Shown: positions 23,522 to 35,299 of the stretch, one piece after another
Layout of the letters: each line of letters starts with the position of its first letter
How positions within the stretch are numbered: the first letter of the stretch is position 1
NCBI RefSeq assembly: GCF_003576645.1
Contig: NC_044930.1
Location: forward strand, 26,602,353 to 26,666,352
Length of the DNA: 64,000 bases
Direction of reading: 5' to 3'
Origin: Ipomoea triloba
Lineage: Eukaryota > Streptophyta > Magnoliopsida > Solanales > Convolvulaceae
Notes under the pieces: generated by a model
What the model was told of the DNA's origin: nothing
Seen by the model: the letters and a program-made list of their open reading frames with translations, nothing else
Database searches by the model: none
Position numbers and translations under genes: made by a program

Positions 23522-23859
23522 ATTTTGTATAAGGATATCTATGTCTTTTAAAAAACATATTCAATTTTTATTCCTTAAACCAACCAATGGAAAATAATTT
23601 CTAAAGTCTAATCTTTTAGGGAACTAAACAATAGAATACTATTACTATTTTATTCATTGCCTATTTATCATTCTTATTCCCTTAAAATTCTTTCCGTGAA
23701 ACAAGTGTTCTGTAAGAGTATGTGTCCTGTTTAACTTAGTTGACTGATTATATACTTTGTCTTTTAATTTGTTAATTTTTTTACAAACTTAATTTTTATT
23801 GGGTTAAGTTTTTTATTTTTTATTTTTTAAACTTGGGAATAAAAACTCAAATAAAATTA

Positions 23860-24356
23860 TATATGAGAACAAATGAGCCACTCTCTTATTCAATTGTTGA
23901 ACATGCTTTTAAACTTTTGAAGAAGCATATTTGTTAATGCTCTACCCAAGCCTAGCTAACAAGACCTAGTCCTTCCCTGATTATATAGGATCATAAACTT
24001 AATTTATCCCGTGCACATTATTGAGTAGTCGTTTCGGACTTCTCCCGTCATAAATAAATGAAAAAATAAAAGTACAATGTGCTTGAAATTTATTTGTAAT
24101 TAAGCAAGCTTTCATATTTATTTTTTTTCCTTTAATCTGTCTTTTCTATCGATCAACCGAAAACACAATTTCAGCATGAAAGGAATAGTCATAGTCATAA
24201 TAAGTGATGGATGATTTATTGCTTTCTAGCTGTTAGTGGTAGTTTGAGCTTATATTGAAAAGTAAAGTGCATGCATATTGGAATTATCAAATTCATTTTC
24301 TGTACGTAATTTATCAACGTTTTATTATGTCAATTTTAATGACTCATGATGAGCAT
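23860..24356. repeat. Diverged copy of the P450-flanking repeat plus spacer
   Basis: 23875-23960 has the words TTGTTGAACATGCTTTTAAA and GAAGCATATTTGTTAATGC, related to both copies of the repeat that brackets the P450 gene (31010-31450 and 34310-34755). The rest is AT-rich; 24215-24290 matches 2150-2213 in inverted orientation. Confidence 0.55.
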
Positions 24357-24849
24357 AGTTGAAAAAATCGCTCGGCGCTCGAGGAGTGCCTAGCGCCTAA
24401 GATGCCTAGGCGGGGATTAATCGGTGCATAGGCGTTTGTGTATTTTTTTATTTTAAAATTTTATTTAAATATTTTTAATTTTTTAAAGATTAATAATTAT
24501 AAATTATATAATATTTTAATAGTTAATTAATACTAAAATATTAAATATTAACCTAAAATATATATAGAATTTGTACAAGTTAGCATTATTTCACTCAAAA
24601 TGATGTTGTTTTGAGTGAAATAATCCATTAAAAATAAAAAAGAACAATAGTTAATCGGCCTACTAGGCGGCCTAGTCGGTGCCTAGGCGGTCAGCGCCTA
24701 AGCGGCCTAGATGATGCTTAGGCGGCCTAGGAGTAGCTTAGCCGGCTAACCACCTAGACCACCATTTAAGGTGATACGCTAGACGGTTGACTGGTGCCTA
24801 GCGCCTAGGCAAGTATTAATCGACGCCTAGTCGGAATTTTTACAAGCTC
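24357..24849. mobile_element. hAT-like non-autonomous element, family A copy 2
   Basis: Flanked by ATGAGCAT (24349-24356) and GTGAGCAT (24850-24857), a 7-of-8 hAT-size duplication. The ends AGTTGAAAAAATCG and (inverse of right) GAGCTTGTAAAAATTCCG resemble those of the copy at 11365. The subterminal regions have the same GCCTAGGCGG/AGCGCCTA words. The centre is AT-rich. Confidence 0.8.
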
Positions 24850-24904
24850 GTGAGCATCAACTAAATCACTCAATTAATTTGCTAAGTTGAGCTCATAACG
24901 TAGG

Positions 24905-27606
24905 GTCCACTCACTTGCCTTTGTCATCCTTGAACAGTTCCGTGGAAGTTGATATTGGAGTTCTAGCATCCTTTGCTGTTTCTAGACCAAATTTGGTTAG
25001 CAAATTTTTAGCATATTTCTCTTGAGATATAAAGATACCCTCACCTGTTTGTGTTACCTGTAACCCTAGAAAATAGGTGAGCTCGCCGATCATGCTCATT
25101 TCAAACTCCTTTTGCATTACTTTCACCAGTGCATCTGTTTCACTTGCTTTGGTAGATCCAAAAACAATATCATCTACATAAACCTGAGCAATAGTAATAT
25201 GATTACCTGACCTTTTGATGAACAACGTTTTGTCTACTCCCCCTCTTTTGTAGTCATGTTGCAGTAGATATTGAGTGAGCATTTCATACCATGCCCTTGG
25301 GGCTTGTTTTAGTTCGTTCAAAGCTTTGTCCAGCTTGTATACATAGTCTGGATGAGTTGGATCTTCAAATCCTTTGGGCTGTGCTACATAGATATCTTCA
25401 TTCAGATATCCGTTTAGAAATGCCGTTTTGACGTCCATTTGATATAGCTTGATTTGGAGTGCACAAGCAATGGATAGTAGGAGACGTATAGATTCTAGAC
25501 GAGCTACTGGAGCAAACGTTTCATCGTAGTCGATGCCTTCGATTTGTGAGTATCCCTGTGCTACCAATCTAGCTTTATTTCGGGCAATGTTGCCAGATGA
25601 GTCTGTCTTGTTTCGAAATATCCACTTTGTACCTACAACATTAACACCGTGAGGTTTTGGAACAAGATTCCATACCTTATTTCTTTCAAATTGGCCGAGT
25701 TCTTCCTGCATGGCCTTGATCCAGTGTTCATCCTACAGTGCTTCCTTAACATTCTTTGGTTCGATTTTCGATGTGTAGCATGCGTACCCTGCAAGTTCAA
25801 CATAATCACGTTTTTTACCTCGCGTTCTAACTCCAGAGCTGGGATCTCCAATAATGTTCTGTATTGGATGGTTTCTTTGTATCCGTGTTGGAGCGTCTAT
25901 AGTTGCACCTGGAGTTGTATCTGGATTATAGGCCTGTATTGCACCTGTATTAGGTGTAGAGGGTTCTGATGCGGCTGCTGGAGATTCCGGTCCGCTTGGT
26001 AATGAATCTGGAGAACTGGGTAGAGACCTTGGATTACTTGAAGATGCTGAATTATCTGTCAGGGTGGCTGGAGTAAGCTCAGGAGATTCTGGATTATTTG
26101 TGGAGTAGTCCAGTTGAGATCGTGGTATTTGAAAGATGTCTTCTGGTTGATCATCTACCACCACGTTTGCAGATTCCATGACCGCTTTAGTGACTTTGTT
26201 GTAGACCCGATAAGCCCGGCTGACCGCTTTAGTGACTTTGTTGTAGACCCGATAAGCCCGGCTATTGTGTGAATAACCTAAGAATATACCCTCGTCGCTT
26301 TTTGGTTCGAACTTTGCCGTGGGAGTCCTATCCTTCAAGATGAAACACTCGAACTTTGCCGTGGGAGTCCTATCCTTCAAGATGAAACACCGTGAGCCAA
26401 ATATGTGAAAATATTTAAGGTTTGGCTTTTTACCTTTCCAGATTTCATAAGGAGTTTTGTTTGTGCCAGGATGAAGATAGACTCTGTTTATGGTGTGACA
26501 TGAGGTATGAACTGCTTCGGCCCAGAACTTTCTGGGTATAGATTTTGCGTTCAGAAGTACTCGTCCCATTTCTTGAATAGTCCGGTTTTTGCGTTCCACC
26601 ACTCCATTTTGTTGAGGTGTTTTTGGTGCTGAGTATTCATGGGTGATGCCATACTTGTTACAAAATTCATCGAACAAGCTGTTGTCGAATTCACGTCCGT
26701 GATCACTTCTGATTCTGACTATTGGCTCATTTTTCGTTTTCTGAAGTTTTAGTGCTAGAGCTTTGAAAGCTTCGAAGGTTTCAGATTTTTCCCTGAGAAA
26801 AGTCACCCAAGAAAACCTTGAATAGTCATCAACACAAACTAGAATATACCTCTTACCTCCAATGCTTTCGGTCTGAGTAGGACCCATGAGATCCATGTGG
26901 ATCAGCTCCAGGCAGTGTTTGGTGTTGATTTCTTTTATAGTTGGATGAGATGTTCTCGTCTGTTTCCCAACTTGACACGCTCCACAGATACCTTCGGAGT
27001 CGGATTTGATATCTGGTAGTCCTATCACCGTTTGAGTTCTGATCAGTTTGTCGAGCGAGCGATAGTTCAGATGTCCCAATTTTTGATGCCAGAGTTCAGC
27101 TTCATTCATGCTGGACCTACAGCACGTGACATCACTGGTTAAGACATAACAGTTATCAGTAGAACGCTTACCTTCCATGATGCATTGTTTTTGGGTGTCT
27201 AGGACATTGCAGCTGTCTTTTGTGAAGTTAACCTTCCAATCTTGATCGCAGAGCTGGCTTATGCTGATGAGGTTTGCACGTAACCCATTGACAAGTAGCA
27301 CTTTTTTGAGTTTAGGTAATCCAGCAACATTTAGTGTACCAACTCCAGTGATTTTCCCTTTAACCCCATCACCAAAAGTCACTTCACCTGTACTTTCTTT
27401 GATGTTGTTTAGGAAGTTGATATTTCCCGTCATGTGGCGAGAACAGCCACTGTCAAAATACCATCTTTCTTCTCTACCTGAGGATTTTGTTAGAAGAGAT
27501 ACATGACAGATGTAATCAGACTTCCTTACCCAAACCTGTTTGGTGAACGGAGTGATGAACTTCTGTTTGTACTTTTCGACCCTCTGATCTTTGTAGAAGT
27601 AGAAAC
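24905..27606 (-). pseudogene. Ty1/copia (SIRE-like) pol fragment
   Basis: A minus-strand pol region, read from 27606 to 24905. It covers WYFDSGCSRHMTG (protease-proximal), the GAG-pre-integrase WHQKLGHLNYRSL, integrase (HMDLMGP, RSDHGREF, PQQNGVVERKNR) and reverse transcriptase ([29 protein letters not shown]). These motif variants are typical of the SIRE/Maximus lineage. A TAG stop at about 25732-25734 splits the frame between integrase and reverse transcriptase. Gag, most of protease, RNase H and both LTRs are missing. Two exact 42-bp in-frame duplications (26180-26263 and 26307-26390) enlarge the integrase C-terminus. The element is dead. Confidence 0.92.
26180..26390. repeat. Two separate 42-bp tandem duplications
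   Basis: 26180-26221 equals 26222-26263, and 26307-26348 equals 26349-26390. Both are exact and keep the reading frame. They have the same period as duplications in the other copia element and in the LTR at 44.4 kb. Confidence 0.97.
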
Positions 27607-28020
27607 ACTCTTTATATTATGTTTTAATAATTATGTTTATTTTGATATTCTATTTATATTAAGTTTAAATTTTAATTTAATTTTTTCTTATGCTACCTTT
27701 AATATACTTTAATTTTAAGATATTTATTTTAATATTTTGTAATTTTGATATTTTATTTATTTAATATGATAATTTTAATTTAATTATTTCTTCTACTTTT
27801 TATATTAGAGTAATGTTAGATGGCCTTTCTATTTTTCCCTCCAATCCATCTGTCATGATATTGCTTTAATTAATTGGTTACTAAGTTCTCTTTATAATCA
27901 GTGGTGCCCAATTAATAGATATTCAATGAATGGAAGTCGCGTCAATCATGAGGGGTAATAAACATTTTTCTTTTTACGAACTACTCCGTATGTTACTTTA
28001 ATTTTATCTTTTTCTTTTAC
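27605..28020 (+). repeat. Dispersed direct repeat, partner at 1170-1590
   Basis: It abuts the broken copia end at 27606 and follows 1170-1590 nearly word for word with indels. Unidentified repeat, no coding content. Confidence 0.7.
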
Positions 28021-28340
28021 AGCCCGTTTGGTTCGCTGGAAAATATTTGAAGGAAATGGATTTCAAATTCCATGAAAAACAAATTACCAAGAAAATAGAT
28101 TTCATTGTTTGGTTGGTGGAAAAGAAATTACTGGGAATATGAATTCCATTGTTTGGTTGGATTTGGAATGGTAAGGAATTATGAATGTAAAGACCAATAT
28201 GCCCTTAACAATTAATAGTGATAATATATTATATTATTATTGATGAGGGTAAAATAGTCTACTTGCTCAATCTTTCTTCCCAAACCCCATGAAAAACAAA
28301 ATACCACCTTCTAACTAAGAATTTGTTTTCCTTCACTTTT
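28021..28340. mobile_element. MITE remnant (CCCGTTTGGTTC end)
   Basis: It begins CAGCCCGTTTGGTTCGCTGG, a terminus style common to hAT and PIF/Harbinger MITEs. Internal words ATTTCATTGTTTGGTTGG and ATTCCATTGTTTGGTTGG repeat. The opposite end could not be placed. Confidence 0.4.
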
Positions 28341-29164
28341 GATAAACAAGTGATGAATTGATAAATTTAATTTGGTCTCAAAATTTATTGACATTCATTC
28401 TATCAACTATTGCCATGTGGTGGAAAAATGTCCTCCTTTCATCTTATGTGTCTTTTCTTTTACATGAGTAGTGCTTATCGAATATAATGCATTACCTTGA
28501 CATACTCTATGTTTTTATAAATAAAAATTATAAATGCTCATTTATAATTATTTACACATCTTATATTATGTGCCATGATTCCATATTATGTGTGCCTTGG
28601 TGGAGTATGTCGTGTGTCATGCCTTTGTATGTTTATTTTTTATTTTTATTTTTTTTTGATTTGTGTGTTTTGTTTTGTTTTTTTTGTTTTCTGTTTTGTT
28701 TTGTTTTTTTTTTTTTTTGTTGCTCTAATGGTATATTAAGTGATTTATGTATTTAGTGGTTTTTTAGTACATGCATTACTATGGCTATTTGTTATAATTA
28801 GTTTCTTTGTTAGTCTTTACAAAGTTGTGTGAAACATTTAATTTTGATAGTGATGATAAAGTCTTTTAATATATTGATGAGTTTACTTTGATTGCATTAT
28901 TGTTTAAAATTATAAATGTACTAATACAATATCTATAGTTACAGTATAATGTCGATGATAAAAAAAATGTATTACAAAAATTAATATTTAATGAACAACA
29001 ACAATATATACAAATTAAAATTAAAAAAAAAACTATTTGACAACAAAATATAGTAATATTAATTGAAATTGTATTGTGGGTCTTGAATGTACAATTTAGC
29101 TAAAGGTTCCAACTTTATTTTAAAGGAAATATTTATCTGAAAGAATTAAACTATAAAAGCAGAT
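28341..29164. other. AT-rich non-coding spacer
   Basis: T-rich tracts (28640-28720) and AT-rich DNA with no coding, RNA or transposon signature that I recognise. Confidence 0.5.
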
Positions 29165-29800
29165 AAATAAACAACAAGAAAATAAAGCGATAGAAAGGAC
29201 CCAGACACCAGAATTGATCACGCAGTTCGGAGCTCCACTCCTACATCTGCGGGGCACTTCACGTCAGCCCAATCCACTAGATGATCACAAGGGTTACAAG
29301 GAGTCTAACAACAACCATCCTATACTAATGGTTACAAAAACAAACTCCTAGCTAAGCCTTCCTCATCTTGGAGCTGACACTGTGCAGAACATCATGATTC
29401 ATCAACACGGCTAAATCTTCAAGCAACCAGAAATAAGAACAAGTGAAGAACTGTAGAGAAACCAATATGAAAACCTCTTTATAGAATCTGATTCGTGAGA
29501 GCAATGGGAGTGAGATTTAGAATAATCAAAAGTAGTAATGAATCCCATGTAATAGAGCTATATTTATAGCCAAGCCAATAACCAACCTTACCTTAATGTT
29601 TGCAGCTGAAAACCACTCCAAATAAGGATCAGCCATAGGATTAGATCAGAGTAAAGTGAGGATCATGATGACTGAATTCTGATTTGAATAAATCCCGTCC
29701 ACTGGATTACTCGCTGGCGCTACTCTAGAGAAAGTGAGAAAAACTGCCTTTAACCAAGATGACGGACCAAACTACCTAATAACATAACATATGTTTTTGA
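29165..29800 (-). mobile_element. Possible solo LTR
   Basis: On the minus strand GGCTATAAATATAGC (about 29563-29577) makes a strong core promoter. About 350 bp later comes a GC-richer block ending ...TTCTGGTGTCTGGGTCC, as in many copia LTRs. No partner LTR is present and the termini are not defined. It could be the displaced 5' LTR of the SIRE-like fragment, but that is a guess. Confidence 0.35.
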
Positions 29801-29849
29801 CTAATAATTAAGCCAATAAAAAGGTAGTTCAAAGTGTCTAACTTGTACA

Positions 29850-30156
29850 CTAACACTAATGACTGGATTTTCCGTCATTAAAATAATGAATATATGAGAG
29901 GAAATTATGTTAGTGAATAGTTGTATTAATGACGGGATTGATTGTCACAAAAAGAACATTTTAGTGACGGTAAATATACTATCACTATATGATCACTAAT
30001 GACAGTATCATATCCCGTCATTAATTGTTTTTATCCTCGGAAGATATAACGACGGGTCGCGACGGTAAATTTCCCGTCATTAAAAGTCTTTTATGATGGT
30101 TTTTGAACTTTTAGTGACGGTTTTACCTCTCACGAATGAACAATTTTCTTGTAGTG
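29850..30156. mobile_element. CACTA transposon terminal segment
   Basis: The right end is ATTTTCTTGTAGTG, the canonical inverse of CACTACAAGAAAAT. Inside are at least six inverted or direct CCGTCATTA / TAATGACGG words, i.e. CACTA subterminal repeats. A CACTAACACTAATGA at about 29850 may be the other end of a short derivative, but its terminal sequence does not match well. Confidence 0.6.
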
Positions 30157-30960
30157 TTGTCACATTTAGTCCTATTCTTTTAATTTTGTCATATTACATC
30201 TCTGACTTTGAACAACTTTCACTTTTAGTCCTCGACTATTGTGGCATTACCACATTTAGTCCTATTCTTTTAATTTTGTCATATTGCATTCATGACTTTG
30301 AGCACCTTTCACATTTAGTCATCGACTATTATGGCATTGCCACATTTAGTCCTATTCTTTTAATTTTGTCATATTGCATCCATGACTTTCTATTAACAAT
30401 TTTATTATTTAACATTAGAATTAACAAATAAGTAAATAACAAAGAAAAAAAATATTACACATATCGTAATACATTAGAAATATCGTAAATATCAAATGAT
30501 GTAATATCTTAACTCATAGAAATATGAGTTACGATAGGTATACGGATTTTTTTTTCCTTTGTTATATGTCAATTTAAGGATATCAATACAATATCATAAC
30601 TCATATTTCTAACGGTAAAATAATGAAACTTTTAACGGAAGATTAATGGTGGCAATCAAATAAAAGTACGTCATGGATGTAATATGACAAAATTAAAAGA
30701 ATATGACTAAATGTGACAATGCTATAAATAGTCGAGAACTAAAATCGAAAGTTGCTCAAAGTCATGGTTGTAAATTTGTAATATGGCAAAATTAAAAGAA
30801 TAGGACTAAATGTGGCAATGCCACAATAGTTGAAGACTAAAAGTGGAAATTAATTATTCAAAGTCAGGGATGTAATATGACAAAATTAAAAGAATAGGAT
30901 AAATGTGGCAATGCCACAATATTCGAGGACTAAAAGTGAAATTTGCTCAAATTAAATTTA
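30157..30960. repeat. Foldback element with tandem-repeat arms
   Basis: The left arm (30157-30395) is about 2.7 tandem copies of an 87-bp unit containing ACATTTAGTCCTATTCTTTT and ATTTTGTCATATT. The right arm (30655-30960) holds about three inverse copies of the same unit. The 260-bp spacer is AT-rich. The long palindrome starts directly at the CACTA end. Confidence 0.85.
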
Positions 30961-31009
30961 AAAATAATTAAGCCTGTTTTGCCACGTTCGTCATTTTGGT
31001 GGGGCAGGC

Positions 31010-31450
31010 TAAAAAGCCCATCAGAATACGGGTCTTAAAATTCAAAACCCACTCTGTCTTTTTTTATCGTACGGGACAGGATTAGCCTGGTAAGCTAAAC
31101 CCGTTTGACAACTCTACTTATAAGGTTTTTGCTTCACTAATAAAGAGTATTTCTTGTGTTTAACCTGACTAATGTATATGGTGCATTTTCAATTTGTTTA
31201 AATTTTAGGATAAAGTTTTTATCTACGGATTTTTTTTTTTAAACGTTGGAATAGAAACAAATAAAGAAATTCACATAAAATCTCTGCATGACAACAAAGT
31301 AGCTGTTCAACTATTCAAATGCTGAACATGCTCTGAAGCTTTTGAAAAAGCATATTTGTCAATACTCTAGCCAAGCCTAACCAGCATATAATTTTCTTTG
31401 AAATTTGAAAAAACCTTAGGCTTTGGTATGTATAGATTAATAAATTTTAG
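31010..31450 (+). repeat. Direct repeat downstream of the P450 gene
   Basis: About 440 bp, nearly collinear with 34310-34755 on the other side of the gene. Both include AGGTTTTTGCTTCAC, CCTGACTAATGTATATGGTG and CTATTCAAATGCTGAACATG. The pair brackets the gene in the same orientation. Confidence 0.92.
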
Positions 31451-31696
31451 TCCTAGATCAATTATGCTAATTCCAATAAAAGATATATAATAATAATAAA
31501 ATTGAATTCTTGTCTGAAAGTATTTTATTACTCCATTCTAATTGGCAACTTTCAACATGCGACATCCTTGTTTGAACATAAAGTCATAAACAGCGAATCT
31601 ATAATCTGCTTAAATTCAGCACCAGTTTTGTAAAACAATACTAAAGATAGATTATCCCAGCCATCAAGCTAGCTAGGTAGGTGGGATTATTATTAC
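31451..31696. other. 3' flank of the P450 gene
   Basis: AT-rich sequence immediately downstream (minus strand) of the P450 stop. It would hold the 3' untranslated region; no distinctive poly(A) signal was singled out. Confidence 0.4.
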
Positions 31697-32662
31697 TTAA
31701 CAAGATGGAGATGCATGGATGGGAGTAGGAATCAAGAAAAGATCATTCTTTCTTGCTACAGCTATTCCGTTTATCTCCGTCATGTCCAATGTATCTGCAG
31801 TAATTCCAGGAGGGAGCTTCCAATCAAAGTGGAATAGCAAGTGTGCTAAAGGTGACAAAGCGTTGGCAAAACCAAACCCAAGTCCTGGACATATCCTCCT
31901 TCCAATTGAACTCTTCTCAAATCTCTCGGGTATAAAGCTCTCTGGATCTTCCCAGTATTGAGGATCCCTACCCATCGCCCACACATTAATCAATACCTTT
32001 GATTTCAGAGGTATGGTGTATCCGCACACCATACTTTCTTCCATGCACTCTTTGGGGACAAATACGGGAATCGGAGGATGAAACCTCAAAGTTTCTTTCA
32101 CCACTGATTTCAAGTATGTTAAATCCTCCATGTCTTCCTCCTCCAACTTCTCTTTCCCTCTAAAAGCTTCTCTCACCTCAGCCTGTGCTTTGACCAAAAC
32201 CCTGGGATTCTTCATCATTTCCGACATTGCCCACACAGTTGTTGATGCTGATGTCTCACTTCCTGCTGCAAATATTTCCTGCATGCATATATGCTCCAAC
32301 TAACGTTAACCCGCCCGCCCAAAAACAAAATCCCATTTGATGAATTTAAGGATGTACTTACAACAATTACGCCTTTGATGGTGTCATGAGTGATGGGAAG
32401 TTGAAGGCCACCGCTATCCATTTGTGTTATGAGGACATCAATTAAACAATCACCACTTCCAACCTTCTCTCTGTGCTCTTTTATGATGTTTTCAATAATT
32501 TCGTCTACTTTACGGCGAGTTTCCATGATCCTCTTCTTGTTGCTGAACAGGCCGTGAAGAACCTTCCAAGACGGAAACACATCGGCAAAATCAAATTCAC
32601 CCAACAACTCTGATATTTCCTTTATTTGCTCTAAGAACTCTTCTCTCCCGGTGAATACCTTG

Positions 32663-33566
32663 CCTGCATGCGGCCGCGCAGTAGTCATCAAATAATATTT
32701 AATCATATTATGTTAGAAAAATACTATGTTTACTCTTATTTTCTACTATCAATTTTTACTCTTATGTAAAATCTTGATGTAGACACTTGTGTTAAGATTA
32801 CATGGAAAAACCTTGATGTAGACACTTGTATTAAGACTACATGAATTTCTACTATCAATTTTTACTCTCATATAAAATCTTGATGTAGACACTTGGAATA
32901 AGACTACATGAAAAAAATAGCTTATTAAAACCTGTCACATTAGAGAGTAAAATTGAGAAAGTAAAATTTGAAAATACATATAGTAGAACTCATTATTTTA
33001 TGGACTTGGATCCACCTTCTAAGGTGGATCAAAATCTAAAGATATACAATTCAAATATTAAATATTCACATCAGCAAGGTTTTCTTAGTTTTAGGAGGCC
33101 CGTTAGGAGCTTAGCTTATTCATATGACAATTTATATCACCGTGGATATGACAATTTATATCACCGTGGACCATAGCCAAATACATAGAATTTGATTTTA
33201 TAAAATATAGAATTCGTGTTCATAATACACATACATATAAACACGATATAATGAACATAAATTCTGTGTATTATGAACATAAATTTTGTGTATTATGTTA
33301 AGGGTTTATGTGTCCTCAGTATATAATACATAGAATTCATGGTATTATAAACATAAATTCTGTGCATTATGAATATTAATTCCCTGGACCAGGATTCACA
33401 TGCACTGTGGATCCTGGTCCACGATATAACGATTGGTGTAATATTGGAGTAAAACCCACCCCCCACACACACAAAGGTATAATATATTATATTACAACTT
33501 ATATTCTAGATGTTCACAATTACGGAGTATAATATTTAAAATAGGACCAGGCCACCGTGATCTTAC
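32663..33566 (-). other. P450 intron 1
   Basis: 904 bp with donor GTAAGA at 33566 and acceptor GCATGCAG ending at 32664. It holds tandem TTGATGTAGACACTTG repeats (about 32770-32915) and a Mutator-type MITE remnant at 33120-33437. The second intron (32361-32279) is only 83 bp, at the position usual for CYP71-clan genes just before the I-helix. Confidence 0.85.
33120..33437. mobile_element. Mutator-type MITE remnant inside P450 intron 1
   Basis: The right end CTGGTCCACGATATAACG matches the termini of the MITE family at 19501, 20119 and 38422. The left end TTATATCACCGTGGACCAT is a diverged counterpart preceded by a 24-bp tandem duplication. The interior (ATAAATTCTGTGTATTATG repeats) differs from the other copies. 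Confidence 0.55.
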
Positions 33567-34204
33567 CGAATGCAGATTTACATATAATGGAAGACATAAG
33601 CAAGAAGATTCTGTGAGTGAAATTCACCAACTGGCCGGATGATGAATGGACATTGGCCAATAGAGAATGGATCTCATCGTGCCTGATTGAACTGAACGAC
33701 CGGACATTTTTAGCGTTGAGGAGCTCTATGGCGTATACTTTTCGCAACTGTCTCCAATAATCACCGTACGGACTAAAAACAACGCCCAAATCATTGTAAA
33801 ATAGTGTTTTACTGGCCAGAGACTGCCACTTGGTCGCGAAAGTTAGGTCGTGGGTTCTTAGCAACTCTTTAGCCACCGCCGGCGACGATACCACCACAGC
33901 ATTAATTTCTCCTATTTGAAGCTTCATCATGCCCAGGGAGCCGTATTTTTTTACCAACTCTCTCAGGACACGGTGGGTGGGTTGCTGTGAAGAGGCTGAC
34001 AATTGGTGCAAGTTTCCGATGATCGGAAGCTTCCACGGCCCTGGTGGCTCTTTCCGGCGGGTTTTTGCCTTCTTCCTCCACTGTGTGTGGAGTAAAATGA
34101 TAAAAGAAAGAAAGAAGACGAAAGAAATGAAGTTGAATGCCACCTCCATCACTGAAATTAGAGCAAGCTAAGCAAGATCGATATATTATTCAAGGCCAAG
34201 GCTA

Positions 34205-34222
34205 CTGCACTTATATAAGCTA
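34205..34222 (-). promoter_or_regulatory. Putative TATA box of the P450 gene
   Basis: GCTTATATAAGTGC on the minus strand, about 60 bp upstream of the ATG at 34149. This spacing allows a short 5' leader. Confidence 0.5.
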
Positions 34223-34309
34223 GGGGATTTGACCAAATCAAGAATTCTCTCAAATGATATTGTTTCACATTTGTTTTTACATCTCAAATGAAACTGTAGT
34301 TATACCAAA

Positions 34310-34755
34310 ATATATACGGGTTCATAAACTTCTAAATCCACTCCATCTTTTTTGGTCTTGCGGGATAGGACTAGCCCGACAGGCTAAGTCCGTTGGACAG
34401 CTCTACTTACAAGGTTTTTGCTTCACAAAAGAGTATTTCTTCTGTTTAACCTGACTAATGTATATGGTGCATTTTCAATTGGTTTAAATTTGTTTAGGAT
34501 AAAGTTTTTATCTACCAATTTTTTTAAAACGTTGGAATAGAAACAAATAAAGAAATTCACATAAAATCTCTGCATGCCAACAAAGGAGCTATTCAACTAT
34601 TCAAATGCTGAACATGCTCTGAAGCTTTTGAAAAATCATATTTGTCAATACTCTAACCAAGCCTAACCACCATATAATTTTCTTTGAAATTTGAAAAAAA
34701 CCTTAGGCTTTGGTATTTATAGATTAATAAATTTTAGTCCTAGATAAATTATGTG
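34310..34755 (+). repeat. Direct repeat upstream of the P450 gene
   Basis: Partner of 31010-31450. Direct repeats 3.3 kb apart on both sides of a gene are what a tandem duplication leaves when one unit is truncated or lost. A third, older copy lies at 23875-23960. Confidence 0.92.
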
Positions 34756-35299
34756 AACTTCAATTCAGTGAGTATTATGGTAAGTATGTGCAGTTTGTTT
34801 GCGTCATTATGAAATATTATTTTAAAAATAATAAAGTTAATTAAATTACCAATGGACTAGGATGATGACTCTCAGTCTCTCAGTATCATTATCCATATCC
34901 CCATGTTTGCTTTATCTCAATTACGATTATTAAGTAGGCACAAATATTTGATTTACATGTTATAATTAATCACGAAGTACAAAAAAACATATAGGTTAAA
35001 ATGCATAAATAAAATTGAGACACTAAGATTTTAACGTGGTTGAATCCATGAGGCCTTAGCTAGTCTAGAATGAAGCTTAATTTACTATGCATTTTTAATT
35101 ACATAAGACATAGAAGTTTATACACGCAAGTACAAAACTTGAACACTTGTCATTGCTCTTTGGGTAACGACTTGAGAATTGAGAACACGACTCCCTCGTG
35201 CTGCAAGATCTCTCTTGCCTTTAGATGAAACTCTTGTTGCAAATGTGAGCTCCTATTCACAAAGATTGAATTGGTAACCAATTGCCTTCATATATATAT
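34756..35299. other. Non-coding spacer
   Basis: AT-rich DNA. The stretch 35020-35260 (GAATCCATGAGGCC, TGCAAGATCTCTC) looks like decayed transposon leader but has no diagnostic ends. Confidence 0.35.

Larger units (their letters stand above)
31697..34149 (-). pseudogene. Cytochrome P450, CYP71D-like, haem-loop segment deleted
   Basis: Three exons: 34149-33567, 32663-32362 and 32278-31697. The introns have GT/AG borders, and exon phases join cleanly (SAFG|KVF and GVIV|EIF) to give 488 residues. The product would be an ER-anchored haem monooxygenase: N-terminal membrane helix (residues 5-22), hinge PPGPWKLPIIGN, WR..R helix C, I-helix AAGSETS, K-helix KETLR, PERF region FIPERFE and RRICPG with the haem cysteine. 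Between FEKSSI and GRRICPG (junction 31903/31904) about 15 residues are missing, including the invariant Phe of the PFxxGxRxC loop. Frame is kept, but haem binding should be impaired, so I class it as a probable pseudogene or null allele. The nearest family seems to be CYP71D, enzymes of terpenoid oxidation. I start at the ATG at 34149; a TATATAAG box lies at about 34212. An assembly deletion is possible. Confidence 0.85.

Noticed and set aside
34150..34152. Extra N-terminal Met for the P450
   Set aside because: The codon is GTG on the minus strand; the first ATG is at 34149.
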